Assembly (NCBI GenBank): GCA_016745215.1
Contig: CP050890.1
Location: 6,944,001 to 7,008,000, forward strand
Length of the DNA: 64,000 nucleotides
Reading direction: 5' to 3'
DNA from: Thiohalocapsa sp. PB-PSB1
Lineage (GTDB): Bacteria > Pseudomonadota > Gammaproteobacteria > Chromatiales > Chromatiaceae
Shown here: positions 8,669 to 17,398 of the stretch, piece after piece
Numbering within the stretch: the stretch's first letter is position 1
Layout of the letters: every line of letters begins with the position of its first letter
The notes under the pieces: generated by a model
Databases searched by the model: none
What the model was told of the DNA's origin: nothing
The model's input: the letters and a program-made list of their open reading frames with translations, nothing else
Position numbers and translations under genes: made by a program

Positions 8669-9371
8669 GGCGCCGGCCGCCGTTCGGAATCGGCCGCCGG
8701 ATCCGCCCGGACATCGGACTGAAAGTCCGCGAAGTCCAACACCCGTTCGAACCGCGGCAGCAGCTCGTGGTCATGGGTGACGGCGAGCAGCGCGGCGCCG
8801 CGGGCAGCGACGCTGTCGAACAGCAGGTCCAGGATGCGGCCCTTGTTGGCCGGGTCCAGGTTGCCGGTGGCCTCGTCGGCGAGCAGCAGGCGGGGCTCTG
8901 GCAGCAGCGCCCGGCAGATGGCGACGCGCTGGCGCTCGCCCTGGGAGAGGTGACTCGGGTGGCGCGTGAGCTTTTGTCGCCGACGCCGAGGTCGTCGGCC
9001 AGCCGCTGTGCCCGCGTCCGCACCGTCCGATCCAGGCGCAGTGCATCGCTGATGCGGTAGGGGTGCAGGATGTTGTCGAGCACGTCCAGATAGTCCAGCA
9101 GCTCGAAGTCCTGAAACACGAAGCCGACGTTGCGGATGCGAAACGCCCGCCGGCGGGCGTCGCTCAGGCTGCCGAGGTCGGTGCCCGCCACCCGCACCTG
9201 GCCCCGCTGCGGCGTGATGATGCCGGACACCAGATTCAGCAGCGTGGTCTTGCCGGAGCCGCTCGGGCCGATCACGGCCAGCCGCTCGCCGTCGCCCAGC
9301 GCAAACGACGGGATGTGCAGCCGAAAGCCGCTGCCGGGGTAGGCGAAGTCCAGTGCGCGGATGTCGATCAT
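8665..9371 (-). CDS. ABC transporter ATPase (MacB/LolD type), frameshifted
   Basis: The N-terminal two thirds read in one frame (MIDIRALDFAYPG, Walker A GPSGSGKTT at about residues 36-44, Q-loop VFQDFELLDYL) and the rest in another (signature LSQGERQRVAICRALL, Walker B LLLADEATGNLDP, H-loop VTHDHELL). The switch lies at a run of four A bases on the coding strand (8972-8975); one more A would restore one frame of about 236 residues. This is either a genuine frameshift mutation, slippage or a sequencing error. All catalytic motifs are otherwise intact. The start overlaps the preceding gene's stop (ATGA) and the end overlaps the permease start, so the operon is tightly coupled. Confidence 0.75.
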
Positions 9372-11269
9372 CGCCCGGCACCCGCGGCATCGACGCGTGG
9401 ATCAGCCGCCGCCGTGTCGGTGGTGGTGGCTGGTGATTGATCGATGCGCTGCTCGTCGAGCAAATCCAGCCCGACGATCTTCCAGACGCCGTCCCGGGCG
9501 CCCAGGGTCACCACGGCCTCGTAGCGGTTCTGGCGCCGGTGCAGGTGTCCCCAGTGGCCCACCGTGCCCAGGGCGGTCCAGCTGCCGTGCAGGGCATAGG
9601 TCAGTCCGTCGCCGTCCACCCGCTCGGCCTGCGCGTCCTCCACCACCACCTCCTTGATCTTGGCCTGGGCGCCGCCGGCCTGCTGGATGGCCATGGAGCG
9701 GCGGTTCTGCAGATAGAGCTCGGTGAGGAGGTCGCCGTCGACGGTCAGCGCCAGCTTGTCGTAGACGTCCTCCTCGTTGCGGAAGTCGAAGGCGCGGTAG
9801 ACGTTCTTCAGCAGGGTCGCGAGCAGGCCCGCGGCGCGGGCGTCGTCGAGCGTGCCCGCCATGGCAGCCGGGCGGTCCATGTCGAGCCGGGCGAAGGGGT
9901 AGGCAGCCGCCGCGCCCACCGCGCAGATCGCCGCGAGGGTGAGCGGCAGGCGCAGGGGTCGGTGCCCGCGGCGGCTCGCGAGCGTCCATCCTGCGGCGCC
10001 GATGAGCCCGATCAGGCATAGCAGGCTGACGACGGGCACACGCAACTCGCCGAGGGAGCCCGCCACCTCGGTCTGCCGCACCGTCGGCAGCGCGAAGTTC
10101 TTGAGGTAGTTTGTCCAGGTGTGGACGTTTTGGTCCGGGGTCACGTAGGTCGCCAGCGGGCCGGCCGGGTCCGTCGCCGTCGCCGGCACGCGTTGGATCA
10201 GGTCGGTGAACAGCTCCCAGTCCACGGTCACCGTCTGCGGCAGGCCGTCGGTGAGGTAGCTGATGATGACGCCGACGATGGCCGAGTCGATCTCCAGGCG
10301 CTCTGGGACCTCCATGATCCGGATGCCGGTGAGCGCGACCTTCACATAGTTGGTGCGGTCGAGGATCGGCCGCAGCGCCTCGCCGTCCACCCGCACCGGG
10401 TTCTTCTTCAGCAGGAAGTCGCCGATGCGCGCCTTCAGCGGCTCCAGCTCGTCGATCTCGATAGTGCGCTCGCCGCGCAGCCCCAGGTCCATCCACTCCC
10501 CCAGGTCCTTCACCCTTGTCAGGATCTCGTGGCGCACCTCGTAGGGCTCCACGTAGAGGTAGGACATCAGGGCGTCCTTGTGGTGGCGCTTGAGGTTCGG
10601 GTTGTCGAAGGCCGAGTACCAGGGGTCCGGGTCCAGCGTCAGGGTGCTGGGGGCGCCCAGGTAGCGGAAGTCGATCACCGGCACGGATTTGTGATAGACG
10701 ATGAAGCCGATGGTGGCGCGCGGGCGGCCCTCGGCGTCCAGTGGCGGGCTGATGGTCAGACTCTCAGGGGCGCCACCGGCGAAGGGATAGACCAGCTCCG
10801 CGTAGAGCACCCGCTTGTCCGCCGGGGCGTCCGGCACCCGGCCGCGGGTGAACGGGTTGATCATGCCGGCGAAGGGCGAGACGCGGTCCTTGCGCAGGCG
10901 CGCCTCGGCGAGCCGAAGCTCCGCCTGCAGGGTCTCTCCAGTGTCGGTGACGAAGCTCAGGCCCTGCTCGGAGAAGCGCGCCAACCGCTCCGCCGCCGTG
11001 GGCCGGGCGGCCGCCTCGTCGCGCAGCCAGTCGTCCGGGACCAGGGCCTCGAAGCGTTCCAGGTCGCCGATATAGACCTCCAGCGCCACCTCCACGCGAT
11101 CATCGAAGACGGTGATCTCGGCGATGTTCGGCGCGGTCTCGGCGCCGCTGAGGTTGATCCAGTCGGCCCGTGCGGGGCCGAGCAGGAGCAGGGCAGCAAG
11201 GAGGATGAGCCAACGCGCCGAGAAGAACCGACCCGGTCGAGGCGGACGCGGGCCGCATTCGTGGTCCAT
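9368..11269 (-). CDS. large exported membrane protein of unknown function
   Basis: 633 residues from the ATG at 11269, chosen because it gives a basic start followed by a hydrophobic signal (WLILLAALLLLGPARA). The long periplasmic part (about 35-410) has no domain I recognise; two transmembrane helices follow (starting at SLLCLIGLIGAAGW and LPLTLAAICAVGAAAAY), and the C-terminal 170 residues form another soluble domain with a beta-rich end (YEAVVTLGARDGVWKIVGLDLL). Its stop overlaps the ATPase start, so it is the first gene of the ABC operon and probably a dedicated accessory subunit. Function not known. Confidence 0.6.
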   Translation of the reverse strand: MDHECGPRPPRPGRFFSARWLILLAALLLLGPARADWINLSGAETAPNIAEITVFDDRVEVALEVYIGDLERFEALVPDDWLRDEAAARPTAAERLARFSEQGLSFVTDTGETLQAELRLAEARLRKDRVSPFAGMINPFTRGRVPDAPADKRVLYAELVYPFAGGAPESLTISPPLDAEGRPRATIGFIVYHKSVPVIDFRYLGAPSTLTLDPDPWYSAFDNPNLKRHHKDALMSYLYVEPYEVRHEILTRVKDLGEWMDLGLRGERTIEIDELEPLKARIGDFLLKKNPVRVDGEALRPILDRTNYVKVALTGIRIMEVPERLEIDSAIVGVIISYLTDGLPQTVTVDWELFTDLIQRVPATATDPAGPLATYVTPDQNVHTWTNYLKNFALPTVRQTEVAGSLGELRVPVVSLLCLIGLIGAAGWTLASRRGHRPLRLPLTLAAICAVGAAAAYPFARLDMDRPAAMAGTLDDARAAGLLATLLKNVYRAFDFRNEEDVYDKLALTVDGDLLTELYLQNRRSMAIQQAGGAQAKIKEVVVEDAQAERVDGDGLTYALHGSWTALGTVGHWGHLHRRQNRYEAVVTLGARDGVWKIVGLDLLDEQRIDQSPATTTDTAAADPRVDAAGAGR

Positions 11270-11388
11270 GGCTCGCGAAAACAGGCCGTCTCGGTTGCAG
11301 CATGTCGCGACACCGCACGGGCGCTCGACAGATCGTAAGTGGGCGAACCAGTCACCGCACCCGGGCGCTTTAGCGTCGCGGAACACGC

Positions 11389-12699
11389 TCATGGCCGCCT
11401 ACCGGCCGTGCGCCCGGGATAGCCCTCATCCAGCGCCCAGATGTTGACATCGACCGGCGTCAGCGGTCGCCCGTGCGCGGCGCCTGGTGGGCGGCGGTCG
11501 CGCAGCACCAGGATCAGGTCGGAGCTGGTGGCCGGGTCGGAGTGGAAGTAGCCGTGGCCGATCAGGCCGCCGGCGCTGCGGCTTTCCACCATGGCCACAT
11601 TGCCCGCGTCTTCGAACCTCGATGCAACTGTCGCCGGCAGCCTGCCCGCGCTGGCCCTGCCCAGGCGCAGCGCGCTGCCGAACAGCGCCTCCGCCAGGCC
11701 GATGGCCTTGTCCTTGCGCGACGCATAGATGGTCACCTGCTCGGTGCCCTCACCGATGCGCTCGGCGATGACCCGCTGGCCCAGGACATCGACGTCGATA
11801 TCCGGCGCGGCCAGGATCAGGTTGGCGATGCGGTAGCGCGCGCGGGGGTCCACACCGGCGGCGCGGGCCTCGATGACCAGCTCACGTTCGGCGGACACCG
11901 CCACGTCGGTGCCGCGGCTGTGGGACAGCAGATGGATGCCTTCCAGTTCCGGCAACTCGGCCAGCGCCCGCAGCAGCTGCTTTAGGTGGAAGATGGTGAA
12001 CTCGCCGGATTCGCGATCGTAGGCATAGCCGCTGAGGCCACCGTGCCCCGCGGGCCAGGTGTAGAGCAGCGGCACGCCCGTGCGCCCGGTGAAGTGCCAA
12101 AGCTCCGCCAGTGTCAGGGCGGCGTCGTCGAAGCCGTTGTTGTAGCCGTGCACATAGATGAGCAGCTCCTTGGTCGGGGCGGCCGACAACCGCCGGGCGA
12201 CCTCCCGGCGCAGTGCGTCCTCCGCGCCGGCCTGTTCCGCGAGCACGGCGGCGTTCGCGACGATGCGGCCGTCCTGAACGGTGAACGGATAGGGCGTCTC
12301 GACGAACCGCCCGAGCTCGCGTAGCGAGCCCATCCGCAAAGGCCAAGCCTGGCCGCGCTTCCGGCGGCGGCTATCGGCGTCGAGCGCCGCCCAGTTCGAG
12401 CCGTCGCCGATCTCGACCATGGCCGAGCCGAAGGCGAGGGAGCGGGAGCGCCCGTGGCCGTAGACGAGCCGGCCCGTGCTGTCCGTTTCCGGCACGCGAT
12501 CGGTGGCATAGAGCAGGTCCACGCGGGTGGAGCGCCATGCCGGGGGTGTCTCGGCGAATGGCTCGCCGCCCCCTGCGCTGTAGAGATTCGGCGTCGGCAT
12601 CAGCGCTCGCCCGGCGCAGCCGGTCAGCAGCAGCGTCAGCAAGATCAGCAACACCGACCGGGATCGCGGTTGGAGGTCGGGGAAATGGAGCGATGGCAT
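11389..12699 (-). CDS. lipoprotein alpha/beta hydrolase (DUF900 family)
   Basis: 436 residues from ATG 12699. A lipobox (LLLTGCAG, Cys at about residue 26) predicts an outer- or inner-membrane lipoprotein. The hydrolase part shows DLLYATDRVPE, ELLIYVHGYNNGF (oxyanion strand), and the nucleophile elbow LLSHSRGTDV, with a distal APDIDVDV acid and a GHGYFHSDP segment that can provide His, all typical of the DUF900 alpha/beta-hydrolase family. Substrate unknown; probably an ester. The frame is open upstream to 13050, but that part is Arg-rich and overlaps the next gene. It lies 119 bases upstream of the ABC operon on the same strand. Confidence 0.75.
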   Translation of the reverse strand: MPSLHFPDLQPRSRSVLLILLTLLLTGCAGRALMPTPNLYSAGGGEPFAETPPAWRSTRVDLLYATDRVPETDSTGRLVYGHGRSRSLAFGSAMVEIGDGSNWAALDADSRRRKRGQAWPLRMGSLRELGRFVETPYPFTVQDGRIVANAAVLAEQAGAEDALRREVARRLSAAPTKELLIYVHGYNNGFDDAALTLAELWHFTGRTGVPLLYTWPAGHGGLSGYAYDRESGEFTIFHLKQLLRALAELPELEGIHLLSHSRGTDVAVSAERELVIEARAAGVDPRARYRIANLILAAPDIDVDVLGQRVIAERIGEGTEQVTIYASRKDKAIGLAEALFGSALRLGRASAGRLPATVASRFEDAGNVAMVESRSAGGLIGHGYFHSDPATSSDLILVLRDRRPPGAAHGRPLTPVDVNIWALDEGYPGRTAGRRP

Positions 12700-12892
12700 A
12701 CGCAACGCCTTCAAGCGGTCCGCGCAGATGATCCGCCGCTCCAGCAACCCGTTCCAGGCACGACGTAGCGCCAGCGCCGCCATGGCGGCCGCGATCAAGG
12801 CGGCCTGTGCCAATAGGCGGCCGGGTTCCAGGGGCTGGCCCGTTAACACCGAGCTGTCGACCTCGCCCGAAGCCCACGCGGCGCGCAGAGAC

Positions 12893-14089
12893 TCAAGGCT
12901 CCGGCAGCGGCGGCGGCGTATACCCCGGCCACTTGCCGGCGTCGATGTACTCGGAATAGCTGGCCTGGCCGCTGCGCGGTGCGGTCTTGTAGCCCTGGGT
13001 GGTCGGCGGTGCTTGGACGCGCTCGGCGCTGACCACCTCGCGTTGCGCAATGGCGTCCTTGGTAATGTTCCAGGCCATCAGGTCGTCGGCGATCACCAGC
13101 GGCCCGTCGTAGACCTTGCGGACCTCCTCGAGCATCATCTGATCCAGCTCGGGCTGCCGGATGGTGTGGTAGCCCACGGCCAGACGGGGTTTGACCTCGG
13201 CCATGATCTTGCCGAATCCGCTCGGCGGCGTGTGGATATAGGACGAGACGATGGTCGCCTGACGCGGCGGGAAGCCCAGGGCCGTTTCCAGCCCCTTGGG
13301 GGTGTAGAACATCTCGTGGATCACGAAGTCGGCCCCCTTGGCATGTTCGATGAACCACTTGTTGGGTGCCGAGTCGCCGCCGAAGACGAAGCTCAAGCCG
13401 TTCCACTCCAGACGATAGCTGACCGGACCGTCGATCACGTGCACGGCGGGAAATGAGGTGATCTTGACCCCGTTCGCTTCATAGACCACGCCGCCGTCCT
13501 GCTTGTAGTCGAACTCGTGCGCGATCAGCTGGCCGCCGGCGTCCGGCAGGATGCCGGAGCGCCCGGCGATGTCCCAGGCGTAGGTCTTCTTGAGACCCTC
13601 CACGTAAGCGGCGGTGCCGAGTGCCGGCTCCGCTCCGGACGGCCCGTAGATGTGCAGTGGCCTGTACCTGCCGCTAAGCCAGCCACCAACCCAGACCACG
13701 GGGGCATCGCCGACATGGTCGGTATGCAGGTGGCTGGCGAAGATCTTGTCGACGCGATGGAAATCCGGCCGCAGCGCAAACAGGTTCTCAGCGGAGCCCG
13801 ATCCGACGTCGAACAGAAAGATGTCACCATTACCGAGTTCGACGTACCAGGCCGTGGACTTCTGGGCGCGGGTGATGGGTGTGGGCATGCCGGTGCCGAG
13901 GGCGACGACGAACATCTCGTCCGGGCCGATGGTCTCCGTGCGGGGATACCAGGCCTGGGGGCGCTTCTCGGGCGGTGCCTCCTCGGCCATGGCGGTCTGC
14001 AACAATGCCGTGTCGGCACAGAGGAGCACGAGCGCGGCGCAGACTGCGCCGATCGAGGTCTTTGATGCGATGCGCAACGGGTTGGGCAT
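12893..14089 (-). CDS. exported MBL-fold metallo-hydrolase (RNase Z/GntH-like)
   Basis: 398 residues with a signal peptide (GAVCAALVLLCADTALL, cleavage after TAMA). The beta-lactamase fold motifs are clear: HLHTDHVGD (HxHxDH) near residue 120, FPAVHVIDGPVSYRL, FGGDSAPNKW and a late GYHT His. This architecture resembles RNase Z-like MBL hydrolases, including those annotated next to guanitoxin-type pathways, but being exported it cannot act on tRNA; a small-molecule ester or lactone is more likely. Start at 14089 gives the signal peptide. It is third in a minus-strand operon after an ABM-domain protein and an outer-membrane protein. Confidence 0.75.
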   Translation of the reverse strand: MPNPLRIASKTSIGAVCAALVLLCADTALLQTAMAEEAPPEKRPQAWYPRTETIGPDEMFVVALGTGMPTPITRAQKSTAWYVELGNGDIFLFDVGSGSAENLFALRPDFHRVDKIFASHLHTDHVGDAPVVWVGGWLSGRYRPLHIYGPSGAEPALGTAAYVEGLKKTYAWDIAGRSGILPDAGGQLIAHEFDYKQDGGVVYEANGVKITSFPAVHVIDGPVSYRLEWNGLSFVFGGDSAPNKWFIEHAKGADFVIHEMFYTPKGLETALGFPPRQATIVSSYIHTPPSGFGKIMAEVKPRLAVGYHTIRQPELDQMMLEEVRKVYDGPLVIADDLMAWNITKDAIAQREVVSAERVQAPPTTQGYKTAPRSGQASYSEYIDAGKWPGYTPPPLPEP

Positions 14090-14163
14090 GGTTTCGGGTC
14101 CTCTTTGGTTTGTTCGGGTGGGCTTGAAGCGCCTGATGCTCGGCCGACGCTCGGCGCCCGGCG

Positions 14164-15294
14164 CTATTGCATCCACTTGAACAGGGCCGACGGGGCGGCC
14201 GGGATCATGTAGAAGCGGTAGCTCCAGTCGGTGCCGACCACGTCGTCGGGCTTGATGGCGGAGTAGTAGGCCTCGATCCCGAAGCGCACCGGCACCTTGC
14301 CGATGTTGATGGTCTTGTTGATGCCCAGACCAATGGGGACGGTCCATTGATTGCCGCCGGACTGCTCGAAGTTGGCGATGATGTTCGGGGCCGCGCCGAT
14401 GGACGTGGTCTCATCCAGGCTGTACATGTAGAAGTACTGCAGGTTCATCATGTTGACGCTGTCGCGGTCGCTGTCGCCGGCGAAGTCCCAGTACTGCTGC
14501 ACCAGGGCGCCGACCTTCCACTTTTGCCCGAGATAGACGCCCAGCGCCGACGGGCCGGCCCCCCATTTGCCGGTGCCTAGGATCTCCTCGCTGGCGGTGG
14601 GCGCCATCAGGTCGAAGCCGACGCCCCAGACGAACTTGCCCTTGCCCATCGTGATCGGCTTCTTCGGCGAGAACAGGCCGACGTAGAACATGTCGCCGAA
14701 GCCCGTCGTACGGCCCGAGAACAGGTCGATCGGCAATACCGGCGAGGTGCTCGGCGCCAGGGTGTTGCCCTGCAGGGTGCCGTATTGCGAGCCCGGCAGG
14801 TTGCCGGCCCGGTCGATCTTGTTCTGGCTCAGCGGCATGCTCGGCACGTTCCAGACGACCCGGTTGATCAGGTTCCAGTTATCCCCCAGGCCCTTCGGAA
14901 ACTGGAAGATGCCCATGTAGTTGCCCTTGTCCTCGATGCGCCCGGTGGACGGGTCCTTGAGCTGATACCAGTCGAACTGGGTAAACAGCATCGCCACGTT
15001 GCCCAGCGGGTTGTCCATCAGCTTCGACATCTGCGCCGTGGTCGGCTGGCAGCCGGCGCGGATGATGTCGCCCACGTCCGCGTCCAAGTCCGCGGCAAAG
15101 GCGGCGCACTGGGCGCTGTCGGCTCCTGCATCGCCGGCGCCGCCACCGGTCGGCGCAGTCCTGGTCACGCCCGCATCGCCGGGGCGGGCGTCCAGGTCCA
15201 ACCCCGGCGCGGCGGCCATCGCCGCGCTCGCCATGCCGAAAGAGAGCGCCAGTGCGCAGGCGCTCGCGGTGAAGGTCCGATCGCTCGGTGTCAT
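14164..15294 (-). CDS. outer-membrane beta-barrel transporter-like protein
   Basis: 376 residues. Signal peptide ACALALSFGMASAAMAAA, a Gly/Ala/Asp-rich linker to about residue 65, then a barrel-like part with alternating hydrophobic residues and many aromatic girdle positions (NLQYFYMYSLDETTSIGAAP; FGIEAYYSAIKPDDVV). It resembles the outer-membrane proteins often mislabelled as neuromedin U in bacterial genomes. The C-terminus ends in LFKWMQ rather than Phe. The start codon overlaps the stop of the upstream ABM gene (ATGA), implying translational coupling. It may pass the substrate of the exported hydrolases encoded downstream. Confidence 0.65.
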   Translation of the reverse strand: MTPSDRTFTASACALALSFGMASAAMAAAPGLDLDARPGDAGVTRTAPTGGGAGDAGADSAQCAAFAADLDADVGDIIRAGCQPTTAQMSKLMDNPLGNVAMLFTQFDWYQLKDPSTGRIEDKGNYMGIFQFPKGLGDNWNLINRVVWNVPSMPLSQNKIDRAGNLPGSQYGTLQGNTLAPSTSPVLPIDLFSGRTTGFGDMFYVGLFSPKKPITMGKGKFVWGVGFDLMAPTASEEILGTGKWGAGPSALGVYLGQKWKVGALVQQYWDFAGDSDRDSVNMMNLQYFYMYSLDETTSIGAAPNIIANFEQSGGNQWTVPIGLGINKTINIGKVPVRFGIEAYYSAIKPDDVVGTDWSYRFYMIPAAPSALFKWMQ

Positions 15295-15638
15295 TGGCTT
15301 GCCTCTAATGCGACGCCGGTGCAAAGCGTCTGCTCGATATAGTCCAGACCGCGTCCCTGCGCGACCCAGTCGAATTGGATGTCCGGCGGCTCCACCGACA
15401 GGTCCACCACCGCCAGGATCGCCCGGAACGGACGCGAGCGCAGGTGCCGATTCAGCGCCGCCTCGTCCTCCCAGCGCTCCAGCAGGGCGATCCGATTCGG
15501 GTCCTGCGCATCCTGGAACAGGTCGCAGCAGTTGCATCCAGACAGAACCCGGGTCGGCTCGATCAACCGCCGGAGCGTGTCCAGCACTGAGGGCCGGTCC
15601 CGGTCGCTTGTGGTCACGCACAGGGTGAGTTGGATCAT
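15291..15638 (-). CDS. antibiotic-biosynthesis-monooxygenase (ABM) domain protein
   Basis: 115 residues from ATG 15638. It has the ferredoxin-like ABM pattern: LTLCVTTSDRDRPSVLDTLR, then VLSGCNCCDLFQDAQDPNRI and LLERWEDEAALNRHLRS, where E-x-W-x-[DE] followed by an [HL] helix is the family signature. Such small dimers are quinol monooxygenases, haem-degrading enzymes or simply uncharacterised. It is the first gene of the operon with the outer-membrane protein and MBL hydrolase, overlapping the next gene by four bases. The pair of Cys residues (CNCC) is unusual for the family. Confidence 0.75.
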   Translation of the reverse strand: MIQLTLCVTTSDRDRPSVLDTLRRLIEPTRVLSGCNCCDLFQDAQDPNRIALLERWEDEAALNRHLRSRPFRAILAVVDLSVEPPDIQFDWVAQGRGLDYIEQTLCTGVALEASQ

Positions 15639-15935
15639 GGGGATGTCGTCTGGCTGGTCGCTGGAACGATCTGGTTTAAGCAAATGACGTACCAGTGGAC
15701 GTGATGATGGGCTAAGCGACTGATTATGCTCTACTTAGGAATCGATCCGGGGAGCCGGGGGGTCGTTCCGGGAACTGCCTTTCTCCAATAATTTGGAGAT
15801 CATCCACAAATAGCTGGAGATTCGGCCGCCGGGCGCGTCCCTGATTCGGCTCAGGGAGGGGGCATTCGGTACCGCAACGCGGCAAAATGAGCCGACACCA
15901 TGTGGATCGATCGGGCAAGGCTGGAAAAGTCCAAC
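15639..15935. other. non-coding interval
   Basis: About 300 bases between the ABM-led operon and the DUF433 gene. These two run divergently, so promoters for both should be here, but I cannot point to a convincing -35/-10 pair. No RNA gene or clear repeat seen. Confidence 0.5.
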
Positions 15936-16241
15936 ATGTTGGAGGCGAGACTGCGACCCGCTACGCCGCTGGACCCGGCGGTTGATGATCCCTGCACGAT
16001 CAATCCAGAACAGATGGCAGGCGAGCCGTGCTTGCGGTCGCTGCGCATCCCGGTCGCGACCGTCGTCGGCATGGTGACCGACGGCATGCCCGAGCCCCGA
16101 ATCCTCGCGGCTTACCCCGATCTAGAGGCGGGAGATATCCGCCAAGCCCTCATGTTCGCGGCCGAGGCGGTTCCTGAGCGCGAGCTTCCTTTGCTGACAG
16201 GCGTCCCTGCTGCTGCTCAACCTGCCCGGCATCGCGGCTGA
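15936..16241 (+). CDS. DUF433 antitoxin-like protein
   Basis: 101 residues from ATG 15936 (GGAAA 8 bases upstream). The core INPEQMAGEPCLRSLRIPV, TVVGMVTDGMPEPRILAAYPDLEAGDIRQAL is a textbook DUF433 domain, a short winged-helix protein usually encoded just before a DUF5615 PIN-like toxin (VapB/VapC-type pair). The family normally ends near ERELPL; the last 15 residues here are read-through across a deletion junction. The partner toxin is reduced to its final 38 codons (next entry), so the antitoxin is an orphan. Confidence 0.75.
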   Translation: MLEARLRPATPLDPAVDDPCTINPEQMAGEPCLRSLRIPVATVVGMVTDGMPEPRILAAYPDLEAGDIRQALMFAAEAVPERELPLLTGVPAAAQPARHRG

Positions 16242-16317
16242 TCTGTTGGAGGGCGCGATGGTGGTCTTCGACGAAACGCGCATTCGGGTGCGCCGATTGC
16301 CGATTGGACTCGGCTGA
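16201..16317 (+). pseudogene. DUF5615 PIN-like toxin, C-terminal remnant
   Basis: In another frame from the DUF433 gene, 16201-16317 reads SLLLLNLPGIAADLLEGAM then VVFDETRIRVRRLPIG and a TGA. This strongly resembles the last part of DUF5615 (PIN-like) toxins, which normally follow DUF433 genes. Two thirds of the toxin, including the catalytic acids at the N-terminus, are missing. The fragment ends exactly where homology to the IS4 transposase on the other strand begins, so the deletion may date from IS activity. Confidence 0.5.
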
Positions 16318-17032
16318 ACGCCTTGGCGCCAAGACCGACCACAGCGCCTTGCGCGCCATCTCGGGGGTTCGGCAACGCAGGGTCTGCATACCGAGGGTCG
16401 TCTTGATGTTTCTCACATCGAGCGCGACCTGCCATCGGCGCCCGTAGAGGGCCTTGAGCATGCCCTTCGGCGTGTCCTTCGGGCACAAGAAAGTCGTAAC
16501 CAGGGTCTTGCCGCCGGTGTGAAGCTCGCGCACGGTCAAGTTGGCGGGAGCCGCGGCATACGCCTGCGGGCTCATCCAGTCCGGGCGTTCGGGCTTGGGC
16601 CGGACGTGATCCTTCGTGCCGAGCCGGGTGCCGATGTTGAAGTTGGTGCTGCGCTTGCGCGCCCCGTACTGCTCGAGCACGCCGTCGATCCCGAGGCGTC
16701 GTAGCGCGTAGAGCAGGAACCAGGTGGGGAAGTAGGCGTCGCCGAGCAGCACATCCCCCTCCCGAAGGTTGCCGAGCAAGCCGCGGAACAGCGTTTGCTC
16801 ATCACTGCCCTTGCCCTTGCAGGGTCCTTCGGCGGCATCGAGCAGCGCCCCGCTGGCCAGACACGGCAGCGCCACCAGGCGCATCTGTGGGAAGCCCAAG
16901 CCCTTGCGCTGGCTGCTCGGCTGCGGGTATGCCACCTGGTTCTCTTCGGTGTCGGGCAACGTGACGGTGGTCCCGTCGGCCAGCACGACGCGTCGGCCCT
17001 CCGTTTGATCATGGCTCCAACCGCGGACTGAC
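16318..17032 (-). mobile_element. IS4-family transposase fragment, both ends truncated
   Basis: The minus frame (about 17032 to 16318) reads RRVVLADGTTVTLPDTEENQ, LRLVALPCLASG-like text, LLGDAYFPTWFLLYALRR and the YREK-like YGRRWQVALDVRNIKTTLGM, then ARKALWSVLA, where it stops matching the family. This is the central DDE part of an IS4 transposase: the first D (LADGTT), second D (LGDAYF) and a glutamate-equivalent region are seen, but the N-terminal third and the end after residue 255 are lost. No inverted repeats found. It lies between a DUF4345 gene whose last residues come from it and the toxin remnant. Confidence 0.65.
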
Positions 17033-17398
17033 GGGCTTCTTGAGAATTAGAACACCCCAAAGTCCCATTGCGATCTCCAGAACTGCATAGACGACGAGTA
17101 GCATACTCGGCATACCATCAATGACGATGCTGACCACTCGCCCGAGGGCCAAGCCGAACATGAAGGTGACTTCGGCAATCACGGCTACCCATGTGAGGTT
17201 CGCCCGGAAAGCTCCGAGAACCCAAAGCACGATCATGCCCAGGTAAAGTCCCATGATGGCACGAAAGATGTGAGTCAAGTCCGTGCCCTCAACGGAGACA
17301 TTGAGCGCAACCGGAAGAATCGTTGCCGGGGCGATGCCGTAGCTCAGAGCGATCACGAAAAGGCCTGCGGCAGAGAATAGTAGGTAGAATCGTGTCAC
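17009..17398 (-). CDS. DUF4345 small membrane protein
   Basis: 129 residues with four hydrophobic segments (FYLLFSAAGLFVIALSYG; IMGLYLGMIVLWVLGAF; WVAVIAEVTFMFGLALG; SMLLVVYAVLEIAMGLWGV), the layout of DUF4345. THIFRAIMGLYLGM is the family's conserved core. Function unknown. Translation begins at a GTG (17398) that overlaps the amidohydrolase stop, with a strong GGAGGAG five to six bases upstream, so it is coupled to that gene. The last eight residues (PVSPRLEP) run into the IS4 fragment and are probably not original. Confidence 0.7.
   Translation of the reverse strand: MTRFYLLFSAAGLFVIALSYGIAPATILPVALNVSVEGTDLTHIFRAIMGLYLGMIVLWVLGAFRANLTWVAVIAEVTFMFGLALGRVVSIVIDGMPSMLLVVYAVLEIAMGLWGVLILKKPVSPRLEP

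Noticed and set aside
16572..17060. Second minus-strand frame over the IS4 fragment
   Set aside because: Shadow of the transposase frame with Arg/Ala/Pro-rich text.
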